DNA from: Geobacteraceae bacterium
Lineage (GTDB): Bacteria; Desulfobacterota; Desulfuromonadia; Geobacterales; Geobacteraceae
Direction of reading: 5' to 3'
NCBI GenBank assembly: GCA_024281055.1
Contig: JAMXLF010000033.1
Span: 62,001 to 126,000, forward strand
DNA length: 64,000 bases
Below the pieces are notes generated by a model. It did no database searches and was not told where the DNA came from. It saw nothing but the letters and a program-made list of their open reading frames with translations. Below are positions 44,548-53,508 of this stretch, one piece after another; the stretch's first letter is position 1; each line of letters begins with the position of its first letter. The position numbers and the translations under genes are program-made.

Positions 44548-45483
44548 ATGGGATTCAAGCACAAGGACATCATTGCGTTGAAGGACCTGACGAAAGAGGA
44601 GATAGAACTGCTCCTCTCCACTGCCGAGAACATGCGGGAGATCAATAGTCGGGACATCAAGAAGGTGCCGACGCTCCGCGGCAAGACCATCGTCAATCTT
44701 TTCTACGAGGCTTCCACCCGGACCCGCACCTCGTTCGAAATTGCCGCCAAGCGACTCTCCGCCGACACCGTCAACATATCTCCGTCAACCAGTTCAGCCA
44801 CAAAGGGGGAAACCCTCTCCGACACGGCGCTCAACCTTCTGGCCATGAAGCCTGACATCATCGTCATGCGCCATGCCATCTCCGGCTCTCACTACTTCCT
44901 CGCGAAGCGGCTCTCCTGCTCGATCATCAATGCCGGCGACGGGGCCCACGAACATCCCTCCCAAGGGCTCCTCGACATGCTCACCATGCGGGATAAATTC
45001 GGGACCCTCGCTGGACTCAAGGTGGCTATTGTCGGGGACATCACCCACAGCAGGGTGGCCCGATCCGACATCGCCGGGCTGACAAAAATGGGTTCGCATG
45101 TGTTCCTGGCCGGCCCTCCCACCATGATACCACCGGGAGTGGAAAAGCTTGGCAATGTCACGGTCTGTAAGGATATGCGGGAGGCAGTCGAGGATGCGGA
45201 CGTCGTGATGATGCTCCGCATCCAGCTGGAACGGCAGGGAAAGACCCTGCTCCCCTCGCTGCGGGAATACGCCCGCTACTACGGACTCAACCCCGAGGTG
45301 CTCAAACTGGCAAAAAAAGACGCCATGGTGATGCATCCAGGGCCAATCAACCGCGGTGTTGAGCTATCGTCTTACGTTGCCGACGGAGCCCAGTCGCACA
45401 TACTGAACCAGGTGGAGAACGGTGTGGCGGTGCGGATGGCGATGCTTTACCATGTCAGTGGCGGCGAACTGCCAACGGAATAA
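44548..45483 (+). CDS. pyrB: aspartate carbamoyltransferase catalytic subunit
   Basis: A 311-residue enzyme making carbamoyl-aspartate. The carbamoyl-phosphate motif is [13 protein letters not shown], and the aspartate region [10 protein letters not shown] is near residue 265. The start 44548 is fixed by the strong GAGGGGGG site just upstream; upstream starts add 20 unrelated residues. No regulatory pyrI is present. It follows pyrR by 80 bases. Confidence 0.96.
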   Translation: MGFKHKDIIALKDLTKEEIELLLSTAENMREINSRDIKKVPTLRGKTIVNLFYEASTRTRTSFEIAAKRLSADTVNISPSTSSATKGETLSDTALNLLAMKPDIIVMRHAISGSHYFLAKRLSCSIINAGDGAHEHPSQGLLDMLTMRDKFGTLAGLKVAIVGDITHSRVARSDIAGLTKMGSHVFLAGPPTMIPPGVEKLGNVTVCKDMREAVEDADVVMMLRIQLERQGKTLLPSLREYARYYGLNPEVLKLAKKDAMVMHPGPINRGVELSSYVADGAQSHILNQVENGVAVRMAMLYHVSGGELPTE

Positions 45484-45510
45484 CCACGAACTCATTTAGC
45501 GAGGTGACCT

Positions 45511-46788
45511 ATGAATCTGTTGATAAAGGGAGGGCGGGTAATCGACCCGTCACAGAACATCGATGAAACCCTCGACGTTCTCGTGGTCGAGGGCAAGATC
45601 AAAGAACTTGGAAAGGGATTGAAGGCACCGCAGGGGGGAGATGTCATCGACGCCAAGGGACTTCTTGTGACCCCAGGTCTGCTCGATATGCATGTACACC
45701 TGCGCGACCCGGGTCTCGAGTACAAGGAGGACATCGTTACCGGCACGCGGGCCGCCGCCGCCGGCGGGTTCACCTCCGTCGCCTGCATGCCGAACACAAA
45801 GCCGGTTAACGACAACAAGGCAATAACTTCGTACATTGTCGCCAAGGCAAAGGCCGAAGGAACCGTCAATGTTTTCCCTATCGGCGCCATCACCCAAGGG
45901 AGCAAGGGGGAAACCCTCGCGGAAATGGGAGACATGAAAGAGGCCGGCTGCGTGGCTGTCTCCGACGACGGAAGGCCTGTGGCCAACGCTGAGCTTATGC
46001 GGCGCGCCCTGGAGTATGCAAAAGGAATGGGGATCATGGTCATTGCTCACTCCGAAGAGATTGCCCTGGTAGGGGAAGGAGTAATGAACGAGGGATTCAC
46101 CGCAACCGAACTCGGCCTCAAGGGGATCCCCCGGGTGGCAGAGGATATCGCTGTAGCCCGGGACGTGTACCTGGCGGAGTATACCAATTCGCCGCTCCAT
46201 GTCGCCCATGTCTCGACAAAAGGATCGGTGCGCATCATCAGGGATGCCAAGGCGCGTGGAGCCAAGGTGACGTGCGAGACTGCCCCTCACTACTTCAGTC
46301 TCACCGACGACGCGGTGCGCGGCTATGACACCAGTGCAAAGATGAATCCGCCATTGCGCGAGGCTGATGATGTGGCCGCCATCAAGACGGGACTGTTCGA
46401 CGGCACCATCGATGCCATTGCCACCGACCACGCCCCCCATCATTTGGATGAGAAGGATGTCGAATTCAATCTTGCACTTAACGGCATCATCGGCCTGGAA
46501 ACTGCGTTGCCTCTAGCGCTGAAGCTGGTCGGAGAGAAGGTTCTCGACCTTAAGGGACTTGTCGAGAAGATGTCACTCAACCCGGCGAAAATTCTAGGAT
46601 TGGACCGCGGCACCCTTAAGCCAGAGGCCATAGCCGATATCACGGTCATTGACCCGGAGCAAGAATGGACCGTAACTCCGGAAGGGCTCGCGAGCAAGTC
46701 GAAGAATTCTCCGTGGCTCGGCGCAAAGATGAAGGGTGCCGCAGTCTATACCATCGTAGCAGGGAAGGTCGTTTACAAGAATGCTTGA
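45511..46788 (+). CDS. pyrC: dihydroorotase
   Basis: A 425-residue type I dihydroorotase. Metal motif [10 protein letters not shown] near residue 56 and the final metal Asp in ATDHAPHH near residue 305 are clear. GAGGT lies upstream of the ATG. It is in the middle of the pyrR-pyrB-pyrC-carA chain. Confidence 0.96.
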   Translation: MNLLIKGGRVIDPSQNIDETLDVLVVEGKIKELGKGLKAPQGGDVIDAKGLLVTPGLLDMHVHLRDPGLEYKEDIVTGTRAAAAGGFTSVACMPNTKPVNDNKAITSYIVAKAKAEGTVNVFPIGAITQGSKGETLAEMGDMKEAGCVAVSDDGRPVANAELMRRALEYAKGMGIMVIAHSEEIALVGEGVMNEGFTATELGLKGIPRVAEDIAVARDVYLAEYTNSPLHVAHVSTKGSVRIIRDAKARGAKVTCETAPHYFSLTDDAVRGYDTSAKMNPPLREADDVAAIKTGLFDGTIDAIATDHAPHHLDEKDVEFNLALNGIIGLETALPLALKLVGEKVLDLKGLVEKMSLNPAKILGLDRGTLKPEAIADITVIDPEQEWTVTPEGLASKSKNSPWLGAKMKGAAVYTIVAGKVVYKNA

Positions 46789-46842
46789 AATACAGGGCAC
46801 GTTTGAAACGCAGCAGATTAATCGGATATACGGGAGATGTTC

Positions 46843-47967
46843 ATGAAAGCAGTACTTGCGCTCGCCGACGGGCGCGTTTTCGAGGGAAAATCGTTCGGGG
46901 CTTCCGGCGAAGCGAGCGGCGAGGTCGTGTTCAATACCGCCATGACCGGATACCAGGAGGTCCTGACCGACCCTTCCTACAAAGGACAGATGGTCACCAT
47001 GACCTACACCCAGATCGGCAACACCGGGATCAACCCCGAGGACATCGAGAGCAGCCAGCTCTATCTCTCCGGTTTCATCGTCAAGGAGTACCACGACTGC
47101 TACTCCAACTGGCGGGCCACCATGAGTCTCGATGCCTATCTCAAGGAGAACGGCGTGGTCGGGATCCAGGGGCTCGACACCCGGGCGTTGACCCGCCATC
47201 TGAGGGACAGAGGGGCACAGAACGGCATTATCTCTACGGTCGACTTTAACCATGAAAGCCTTGTCAGTAAGGCGCGTGCCATTCCCTCTATGGCCGGCCT
47301 CGACCTGGCCACGGGCGTCACATGCGAGAAACCCTATCACTGGACAGAAAAACTTTGGGAGCTCGGGAGCGGCTATCCCCAGGCTGGTCCGTCAGAGCTG
47401 ACGTACAAGGTCGTCGCCTACGATTTCGGTATCAAGTACAACATCCTCCGCTGCCTGATTTCCGCGGGGTGCGATGTGACGGTGGTGCCGGCCACATTTC
47501 CGGCTGAGGAGGCGCTCGACCTGAATCCTGACGGCATCTTCCTCTCCAACGGCCCGGGCGACCCGGAACCGATGACCGAGGTGATCGAGAACATACGAAA
47601 ATTTATCGGCAAGAAGCCGATCTTCGGCATCTGCCTGGGACACCAGCTCCTCGGTCTTGCCCTTGGCGGAAGGACCATCAAGCTCAAGTTCGGCAACCAC
47701 GGCTCCAACCTGCCGGTCATGGACCTGGCCACCCGCAAGGTGGAGATCACCGCCCAGAATCACGGCTTCTCCGTGGACATCGTTTCACTTACCCATGCCG
47801 GCGAGCTGGCCCACGAAAACCTCAACGACCAGACCGTAGAGGGGATGCGACACAAAGAACTCCCCATCTTCTCGGTGCAGCACCACCCCGAGGCATCCCC
47901 CGGCCCCCACGATTCCCACTACCTGTTTGGCAGGTTCGTGGAGATGATGGAGAATAACAGGAACTAG
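46843..47967 (+). CDS. carA: carbamoyl-phosphate synthase small subunit
   Basis: A 374-residue glutaminase subunit. N-terminal LADGRVFEG and FNTAMTGYQE are family-specific; the class I amidotransferase Cys is in FGICLGHQLLGLA (about 260-272) and the His/Glu pair in QHHPEASPGPHDS. ATG 46843 gives better spacing to GGGAG than ATG 46837. carB is separated by two other genes, not adjacent. Confidence 0.97.
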   Translation: MKAVLALADGRVFEGKSFGASGEASGEVVFNTAMTGYQEVLTDPSYKGQMVTMTYTQIGNTGINPEDIESSQLYLSGFIVKEYHDCYSNWRATMSLDAYLKENGVVGIQGLDTRALTRHLRDRGAQNGIISTVDFNHESLVSKARAIPSMAGLDLATGVTCEKPYHWTEKLWELGSGYPQAGPSELTYKVVAYDFGIKYNILRCLISAGCDVTVVPATFPAEEALDLNPDGIFLSNGPGDPEPMTEVIENIRKFIGKKPIFGICLGHQLLGLALGGRTIKLKFGNHGSNLPVMDLATRKVEITAQNHGFSVDIVSLTHAGELAHENLNDQTVEGMRHKELPIFSVQHHPEASPGPHDSHYLFGRFVEMMENNRN

Positions 47968-48031
47968 GGACCTGGGATCGGGGACCGGTAAGAGCCGAAT
48001 CTGAATCAGGTTTCAACCGTTTCCCGATCTC

Positions 48032-48949
48032 TTGATCACGGCATTTATGCGGTACATCGATCTTTTTCAATCGGGCGAATTGCGGGAGCGGGTAAAGCAG
48101 GCCTATGCCCGGCTGGCGCACTGCGACTTCTGTCCCCACGGGTGCGGGGTAAACCGACTGGCAGGAGAGAGGGGGACCTGCCGGAGCAGCGTCCGGCCGA
48201 AGGTGGCATCGACCAATGTCCATCGAGGTGAGGAGCCACCCATCTCTGGCACCCGGGGTTCCGGTACCATTTTTTTCAGCGGCTGCACTCTGGGCTGCAG
48301 GTTCTGTCAGAACTTCCCCATCAGCCAGTTGGGGAACGGCACGGAACTTACCACGCCTGAGTTTGCCGCGCGAATGTTGCGACTCCAGAAGCAGGGGGTA
48401 CACAACATCAACCTCGTCACACCCGGGCACTTTCTGCCGCAGTTCCTTGCCGCCCTCTGGCTGGCCATCCCGCAGGGGTTCCATCTGCCCATCGTCTGGA
48501 ACTCCAGCGGCTACGAGCGGGTGGATGCCTTGAAACTTCTCGATGGTGTCGTAGACATCTACCTCCCTGACATGAAGTACGTGGCGGAAGAACAGGCGGT
48601 ACGTTTTTCTGCTGCACCTGGTTATCGGGGTGCCAATCGCCAAGCGGTTCTGGAAATGCTCCGGCAGGTGGGGCATCTGGAAGTCGATGACAAAGGGATT
48701 GCTCGGCACGGACTCATCATCCGCCACCTAGTGCTTCCTGAGGGAGGGGCGGGAACCGCGGAAACCCTTAACTGGATCGCGACAAACCTGGGAAATGAAA
48801 CCCACATTTCCCTGATGAAACAGTTTTTCCCTGCTCACGAAGCAGCCTCGGTTCCCGGTATTCACCGCAAGATTACCGATGAGGAGTACGAGGAGGCTCT
48901 CGCGGCCCTGGAGGAAGCTGGGCTCGAGAACGGCTGGGTGCAGAGATAG
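48032..48949 (+). CDS. radical SAM protein (PflA-like)
   Basis: A 305-residue radical SAM enzyme with its cluster motif CTLCGC replaced by the CxxxCxxC in SGCTLGCRFCQN (residues about 84-95). An upstream CDFCPHGCGVNR pair precedes it, as in the AmrS/PflA-like group. It may be an activating enzyme for a glycyl-radical or other modification, but no target is near. The start is ambiguous (TTG 48032 or ATG 48047). A DUF486 gene follows after 3 bases. Confidence 0.85.
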   Translation: MITAFMRYIDLFQSGELRERVKQAYARLAHCDFCPHGCGVNRLAGERGTCRSSVRPKVASTNVHRGEEPPISGTRGSGTIFFSGCTLGCRFCQNFPISQLGNGTELTTPEFAARMLRLQKQGVHNINLVTPGHFLPQFLAALWLAIPQGFHLPIVWNSSGYERVDALKLLDGVVDIYLPDMKYVAEEQAVRFSAAPGYRGANRQAVLEMLRQVGHLEVDDKGIARHGLIIRHLVLPEGGAGTAETLNWIATNLGNETHISLMKQFFPAHEAASVPGIHRKITDEEYEEALAALEEAGLENGWVQR

Positions 48950-48952
48950 TTT

Positions 48953-49282
48953 ATGAGAACAATCGTATTACTGATGTTGTCCAACGTCTTCATGACCTTC
49001 GCATGGTACGCCCACCTGAAAAATCTGCGTACCGCCCCCTGGTACGTCGCTGTGATGGTCAGCTGGGGAGTGGCCTTTTTCGAGTACATGCTGCAGGTAC
49101 CGGCCAATCGGGCCGGTTACGGTACCTTCAATCTGGGGCAGCTGAAGATTCTCCAGGAAGTCATTGCTCTCTCGGTTTTCGTGCCGTTTGCAGTCTTCTA
49201 CATGGGGACCCCCCTCAAGCTCAATTACCTCTGGGCTGGCTGCTGTTTGGCGGGTGCGGTGTTTTTCATATTCAGAGGATAA
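48953..49282 (+). CDS. DUF486 membrane protein
   Basis: A 109-residue inner-membrane protein with about four spans (LLMLSNVFMTFAWYAHL, WYVAVMVSWGVAFFEYML, LQEVIALSVFVPFAVFYM and LNYLWAGCCLAGAVFFIF), matching the DUF486/DMT-like family. The transport substrate is unknown. It sits 3 bases after the radical SAM gene and 81 bases before carB. Confidence 0.85.
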   Translation: MRTIVLLMLSNVFMTFAWYAHLKNLRTAPWYVAVMVSWGVAFFEYMLQVPANRAGYGTFNLGQLKILQEVIALSVFVPFAVFYMGTPLKLNYLWAGCCLAGAVFFIFRG

Positions 49283-49322
49283 TACACAGGTGACCCAAAC
49301 GTCACCCCGGGCTAGGTACGCC

Positions 49323-49332
49323 TTGCCCCTAC
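49323..49332. repeat. possible REP-type tail before carB
   Basis: TTGCCCCTAC upstream of carB shares the CCCCTAC end found at the edge of the REP units at 10003-10010 and 50861-50868. Only the tail is shared, so it may be a degraded copy or chance. Confidence 0.3.
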
Positions 49333-49363
49333 AGAAGAAATCACCGTAAGGAGTTGATAGATC

Positions 49364-52300
49364 ATGCCCAAAAGAACCGACATCAAGAAAATCCTCATCA
49401 TCGGCGCCGGCCCCATCGTCATCGGTCAGGCGTGCGAGTTCGACTATTCGGGGACCCAGGCGTGCAAGGCTCTCAAGGAGGAAGGATTCGAGGTGGTGCT
49501 GCTGAACAGCAATCCGGCTACCATCATGACCGATCCCGATTTTGCCGACCGCACCTACATCGAGCCGGTCACCCCCGAGTTCCTCGAGAAGATAATCGCC
49601 AAAGAGCGCCCCGATGCACTTCTTCCCACCCTCGGCGGCCAGACTGCCCTTAACACCGCGGTGGCAGTGGCAGAGAACGGCGTGCTCGAAAAATACGGCG
49701 TGGAACTCATCGGGGCAAAGCTTCCGGCCATAAAGAAAGCCGAAGACCGGACCCTCTTCAAGGAAGCGATGGAGAAGATCGGGCTTGAGGTTCCCCGCTC
49801 GGGTTTTGCCCACAATTACACCGAAGCGATGGAGGTCGTCAAAATCGTGGGTTTCCCGGCCATCATCCGCCCTTCCTTCACCCTTGGTGGGACCGGCGGC
49901 GGCATCGCATACAACATGGAAGAGTACGAAAAGATGGCCATGGCCGGAATCGAGGCATCGCCCACTTCGGAAATCCTCGTGGAGGAGTCGGTCATCGGCT
50001 GGAAGGAGTACGAACTGGAGGTGATGCGCGACACCAGGGACAACGTGGTGATCATCTGCTCCATCGAAAACTTCGATCCTATGGGGGTCCACACAGGCGA
50101 CTCCATCACCGTGGCGCCCGCGCAAACCCTCACGGATAAAGAATACCAGATCCTGCGCGACGCCTCCCTGAAGATCATCCGAGAGATTGGCGTTGACACT
50201 GGCGGCTCCAACATCCAGTTCGGAGTGAGCCCCACGAACGGGCGGCTCGTGGTGATCGAGATGAACCCGCGGGTATCCCGCTCCTCCGCACTCGCCTCCA
50301 AGGCAACCGGCTTCCCCATCGCCAAGATCGCGGCAAAGTTGGCAGTGGGCTACACCTTGGACGAGATTACGAACGACATCACCCGGGAAACTCCGGCCTG
50401 TTTCGAACCGACCATCGACTACGTGGTGACCAAGGTCCCCCGCTTCACCTTCGAGAAATTTCCGGCTGCTGACGCTACCCTCACCACCCAGATGAAGTCG
50501 GTGGGCGAGGTGATGGCCATCGGTCGCACCTTCAAGGAATCGTTCCAGAAGGCGCTCCGCTCTTTGGAAATCGGCTCCTGCGGTTTCGAGTCGCGGCTCT
50601 TCGACGTCATCAACGAAACCCGGCGGGCGCTTACCGCAAAAGAGCAGCAGCTGCTCACCGAAAAGCTCCGTACCCCCAATTGGGAGCGGCTCTGGTACCT
50701 GGGGGATGCATTCCGCAGCGGCATGACCGTTGAGGACATCTTCCGGTTGACCGCCATCGACCCTTGGTTCCTCTGCAACATCCAGCAGATCGTCGAGATG
50801 GAGGAAGAACTGAAGAATGCACGGGGGATGATAGATTTGTGTGGGAGTGACCGGCCGGTCGCCCCTACGGAAGAACTGCGCGACATCATCCGAGACGCCA
50901 AGCAGTGTGGTTTCTCCGACAAATTCCTCGGCCACCTGTGGGGCAAAGCTGAGGAGGAGGTGCGCACCCTGCGTCTTTCCCTCGGTATCCGACCGGTGTT
51001 CAAACGGGTCGATACCTGCGCCGCCGAGTTCGTCGCCTACACCCCTTATCTCTACTCCACCTACGAAGAGGAATGTGAGGCCGAGGTTACTGACCGGAAA
51101 AAGATCATCATCCTCGGTGGCGGGCCCAACCGGATCGGGCAAGGGATCGAGTTCGACTACTGCTGCGTCCACGGCGTGTTCGCTCTCGCCGAAGACGGCT
51201 ACGAGACGATCATGGTCAACTGCAACCCGGAGACGGTCTCCACCGACTACGACACCTCAGACCGCCTCTACTTCGAGCCCCTTACCTATGAGGATGTCCT
51301 CAATATCGTCGCGGTGGAGAAACCGGCAGGGGTCATCGTCCAGTTCGGCGGTCAGACACCGCTCAAGCTGGCGGTTGCCCTGGAAAAGGCAGGCGTCCCC
51401 ATAATCGGCACCTCTCCCGATTCCATAGACCGGGCGGAAGACCGGGAGCGATTCCAGGTGATGCTCCACAAGCTCGGGCTTAGACAGCCGGAAAATGGTA
51501 CGGCTCGCTCCTTCGAAGAAGCAGAAAAGGTTGCAGACCGGATCGGCTATCCAGTGGTTGTACGCCCGTCCTACGTCCTTGGCGGCCGCGCCATGGAGAT
51601 CGTCTACGACGTGGACGGGCTACGCCGTTACATGCATACCGCGGTGCAAGCGTCTCCCGAGCACCCGATCCTCATCGACAAGTTCCTTGACTCCGCGATC
51701 GAGGTTGACGTGGATGCGCTTTGCGACGGGACCGATGTGGTCATCGGCGGGATCATGGAGCATATCGAGGAGGCAGGGATCCATTCAGGCGATTCCGCTT
51801 GCTCGCTCCCTCCTTATTCGATTGCTTCGGAAACCGTGGAGGAAATCAGGCGCCAGACACGGCTCATGGCCCTCGAACTCAACGTCAAGGGGCTCATGAA
51901 TGTCCAGTACGCCATCAAAGACGGGGTCATTTACATCCTTGAGGTCAACCCGCGTGCCTCCCGCACCGCCCCCTTCGTATCCAAAGCCACCGGCCGTCCC
52001 CTCGCCAAGCTGGCCGCCCGGATCATGGCTGGCAAGAGCCTGAAGGAACTGGGGATTGAGGGAGATATCATACCCCGGCATATCTCGGTAAAGGAGTCGG
52101 TTTTCCCCTTCGTCAAATTCCCCGGAGTCGATACCATCCTCGGCCCTGAAATGAAATCGACCGGTGAAGTGATGGGAATCGATGACAACTTTGCCCGTGC
52201 CTTTGCAAAATCTCAGTTGGGAGCTGGCGTGCGACTGCCGATGGCCGGCAAGGTCTTCATAAGCGTCCGGGACGCCGACAAGAAACATATTGTCAGCGTG

Positions 52301-52639
52301 GCCAAAAATCTGTATGATATCGGTTTTAAACTGGTAGCAACCCGTGGAACCGCTGCCCACCTGCAGGAAAAGGGAATTGCGGTCCAAGTGGTCAACAAGG
52401 TGCTCGAAGGGCGTCCCCATATCGTTGACGCCATCAAGAATGGCGAAATCGCCATGGTGATCAACACCACCCAGGGTGCCCAGGCAGTGGCGGATTCTTT
52501 TTCCATTCGCAGAAACGCCCTGGTACACAACGTTGCCTATTTTACCACCACTGCCGGCGCCCGCGCGGCAGTGGACGGCATTATCGCCATGCGACAGGAA
52601 GAACTGGACGTGAAGCCGATCCAGGATTACCTGAGCTAA
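49364..52639 (+). CDS. carB: carbamoyl-phosphate synthase large subunit
   Basis: A 1091-residue synthetase with two homologous ATP-grasp halves, an oligomerisation region, and a C-terminal allosteric MGS domain. Gly-rich motifs [14 protein letters not shown] and [14 protein letters not shown] mark the two ATP sites. It is about 18 residues longer than the usual 1073. The extra piece falls near residues 487-505 and reads [19 protein letters not shown], encoded by a REP-like palindrome at 50841-50868. The frame stays open and all catalytic motifs are present, so it is expected to work. AAGGAG precedes the ATG. Confidence 0.96.
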   Translation: MPKRTDIKKILIIGAGPIVIGQACEFDYSGTQACKALKEEGFEVVLLNSNPATIMTDPDFADRTYIEPVTPEFLEKIIAKERPDALLPTLGGQTALNTAVAVAENGVLEKYGVELIGAKLPAIKKAEDRTLFKEAMEKIGLEVPRSGFAHNYTEAMEVVKIVGFPAIIRPSFTLGGTGGGIAYNMEEYEKMAMAGIEASPTSEILVEESVIGWKEYELEVMRDTRDNVVIICSIENFDPMGVHTGDSITVAPAQTLTDKEYQILRDASLKIIREIGVDTGGSNIQFGVSPTNGRLVVIEMNPRVSRSSALASKATGFPIAKIAAKLAVGYTLDEITNDITRETPACFEPTIDYVVTKVPRFTFEKFPAADATLTTQMKSVGEVMAIGRTFKESFQKALRSLEIGSCGFESRLFDVINETRRALTAKEQQLLTEKLRTPNWERLWYLGDAFRSGMTVEDIFRLTAIDPWFLCNIQQIVEMEEELKNARGMIDLCGSDRPVAPTEELRDIIRDAKQCGFSDKFLGHLWGKAEEEVRTLRLSLGIRPVFKRVDTCAAEFVAYTPYLYSTYEEECEAEVTDRKKIIILGGGPNRIGQGIEFDYCCVHGVFALAEDGYETIMVNCNPETVSTDYDTSDRLYFEPLTYEDVLNIVAVEKPAGVIVQFGGQTPLKLAVALEKAGVPIIGTSPDSIDRAEDRERFQVMLHKLGLRQPENGTARSFEEAEKVADRIGYPVVVRPSYVLGGRAMEIVYDVDGLRRYMHTAVQASPEHPILIDKFLDSAIEVDVDALCDGTDVVIGGIMEHIEEAGIHSGDSACSLPPYSIASETVEEIRRQTRLMALELNVKGLMNVQYAIKDGVIYILEVNPRASRTAPFVSKATGRPLAKLAARIMAGKSLKELGIEGDIIPRHISVKESVFPFVKFPGVDTILGPEMKSTGEVMGIDDNFARAFAKSQLGAGVRLPMAGKVFISVRDADKKHIVSVAKNLYDIGFKLVATRGTAAHLQEKGIAVQVVNKVLEGRPHIVDAIKNGEIAMVINTTQGAQAVADSFSIRRNALVHNVAYFTTTAGARAAVDGIIAMRQEELDVKPIQDYLS
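50841..50868. repeat. REP-like palindrome inserted in frame in carB
   Basis: The right half CCGGTCGCCCCTAC (50855-50868) and the left half GTGGGAGTGACCGG (50841-50854) are near reverse complements (three differences). The right half shares GGTCGCCCCTAC with the RAYT-associated REP units. Confidence 0.65.
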
Positions 52640-52715
52640 ACAGGATCAGACCAAGAATCGCAACGGGGCGGCCTTAAGGCTGCCCTGCAAGTTTTGATGA
52701 GGAGTTACCGGAAAG

Positions 52716-53192
52716 ATGTCCCATTCAGTACCAATGACCAAAGAGAGCTACGATGCGCTGCAGGAGGAACTCAAACGCCTCATCCGTGAAGAACGACCGA
52801 GAGTGATCCAGGATATCGCCGAGGCGCGGGGACATGGCGACCTCTCGGAAAATGCCGAATACGACGCGGCCAAGCAGCGCCAGGGGTTCATCGAGGGTCG
52901 CATTCAGGAGTTGCAGGGAAAGCTGGCTCGCGCCTATGTGGTCGACCTCACGAACCTTAAACCCGACAAGGTGGTGTTCGGTTCCACCGTTACCCTTTAT
53001 GACACCGCCACCGAGGAGGAGGTCACCTACAAGATTGTCGGGGAAGATGAAGCAGACATCAAGCTCGGAAAGATTTCCTGCACATCGCCAGTTGGCAAGT
53101 CCCTCATCGGCCACAAGCTTGACGATTCGGTCAGAGTTAAGGTCCCGTCCGGCGTCAAGGAGTACGAGATCATCGACATCAAATACGAATGA
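52716..53192 (+). CDS. greA: transcription elongation factor GreA
   Basis: A 158-residue factor that rescues backtracked RNA polymerase. The N-terminal coiled coil carries the acidic tip (ENAEYDAAKQRQ, with the catalytic Asp/Glu); the C-terminal FKBP-like domain ends VKVPSGVKEYEIIDI. GAGGAG lies upstream. It follows carB and may be read from the pyr transcript. Confidence 0.97.
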   Translation: MSHSVPMTKESYDALQEELKRLIREERPRVIQDIAEARGHGDLSENAEYDAAKQRQGFIEGRIQELQGKLARAYVVDLTNLKPDKVVFGSTVTLYDTATEEEVTYKIVGEDEADIKLGKISCTSPVGKSLIGHKLDDSVRVKVPSGVKEYEIIDIKYE

Positions 53193-53234
53193 CACGCCAG
53201 CAGATATGTAGCTGACAACAGGGAGAATACACGT

Positions 53235-53432
53235 ATGAACAACCAAATCACCAAAGATATGACATTTGCCCAGGTTATGCGGATGCATCCGGATGTGGTC
53301 AAGGTCTTTGCAAAATATAATCTCGGGTGCATTGGCTGCATGGGTGCCCAGGCCGAAACTCTTGAGCAGGGATGCAGCGCCCATGGACTCGACGTTAACG
53401 AAGTGGTCAACGATCTGAACGCTTTGTTCTGA
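53235..53432 (+). CDS. DUF1858 (ScdA_N-like) redox-disulfide protein
   Basis: A 65-residue protein with TFAQVMRMHPDVVKVFAKYN and a C-x2-C pair in GCIGCMGAQ at residues 31-37. It is a second copy of the fold at 35024 (about one third identical by eye), and resembles the N-terminal domain of ric. It sits between greA and recG. Role unknown, probably redox or metal. Confidence 0.88.
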   Translation: MNNQITKDMTFAQVMRMHPDVVKVFAKYNLGCIGCMGAQAETLEQGCSAHGLDVNEVVNDLNALF

Positions 53433-53442
53433 TATGCACGGT

Positions 53443-53487
53443 CACCGTCGGTGGCTTCCCGGCTTCAGTGGCGGCCACCGGACGGTG
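53443..53487. other. GC-rich inverted repeat before recG
   Basis: CACCGTCGGTGGC (53443-53455) and GCCACCGGACGGTG (53474-53487) pair with one bulge. There is no T-run, so it may be a weak terminator or a structural site. Confidence 0.4.
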
Positions 53488-53508
53488 TCTCTCGTTACTT
53501 GAGGCGCC

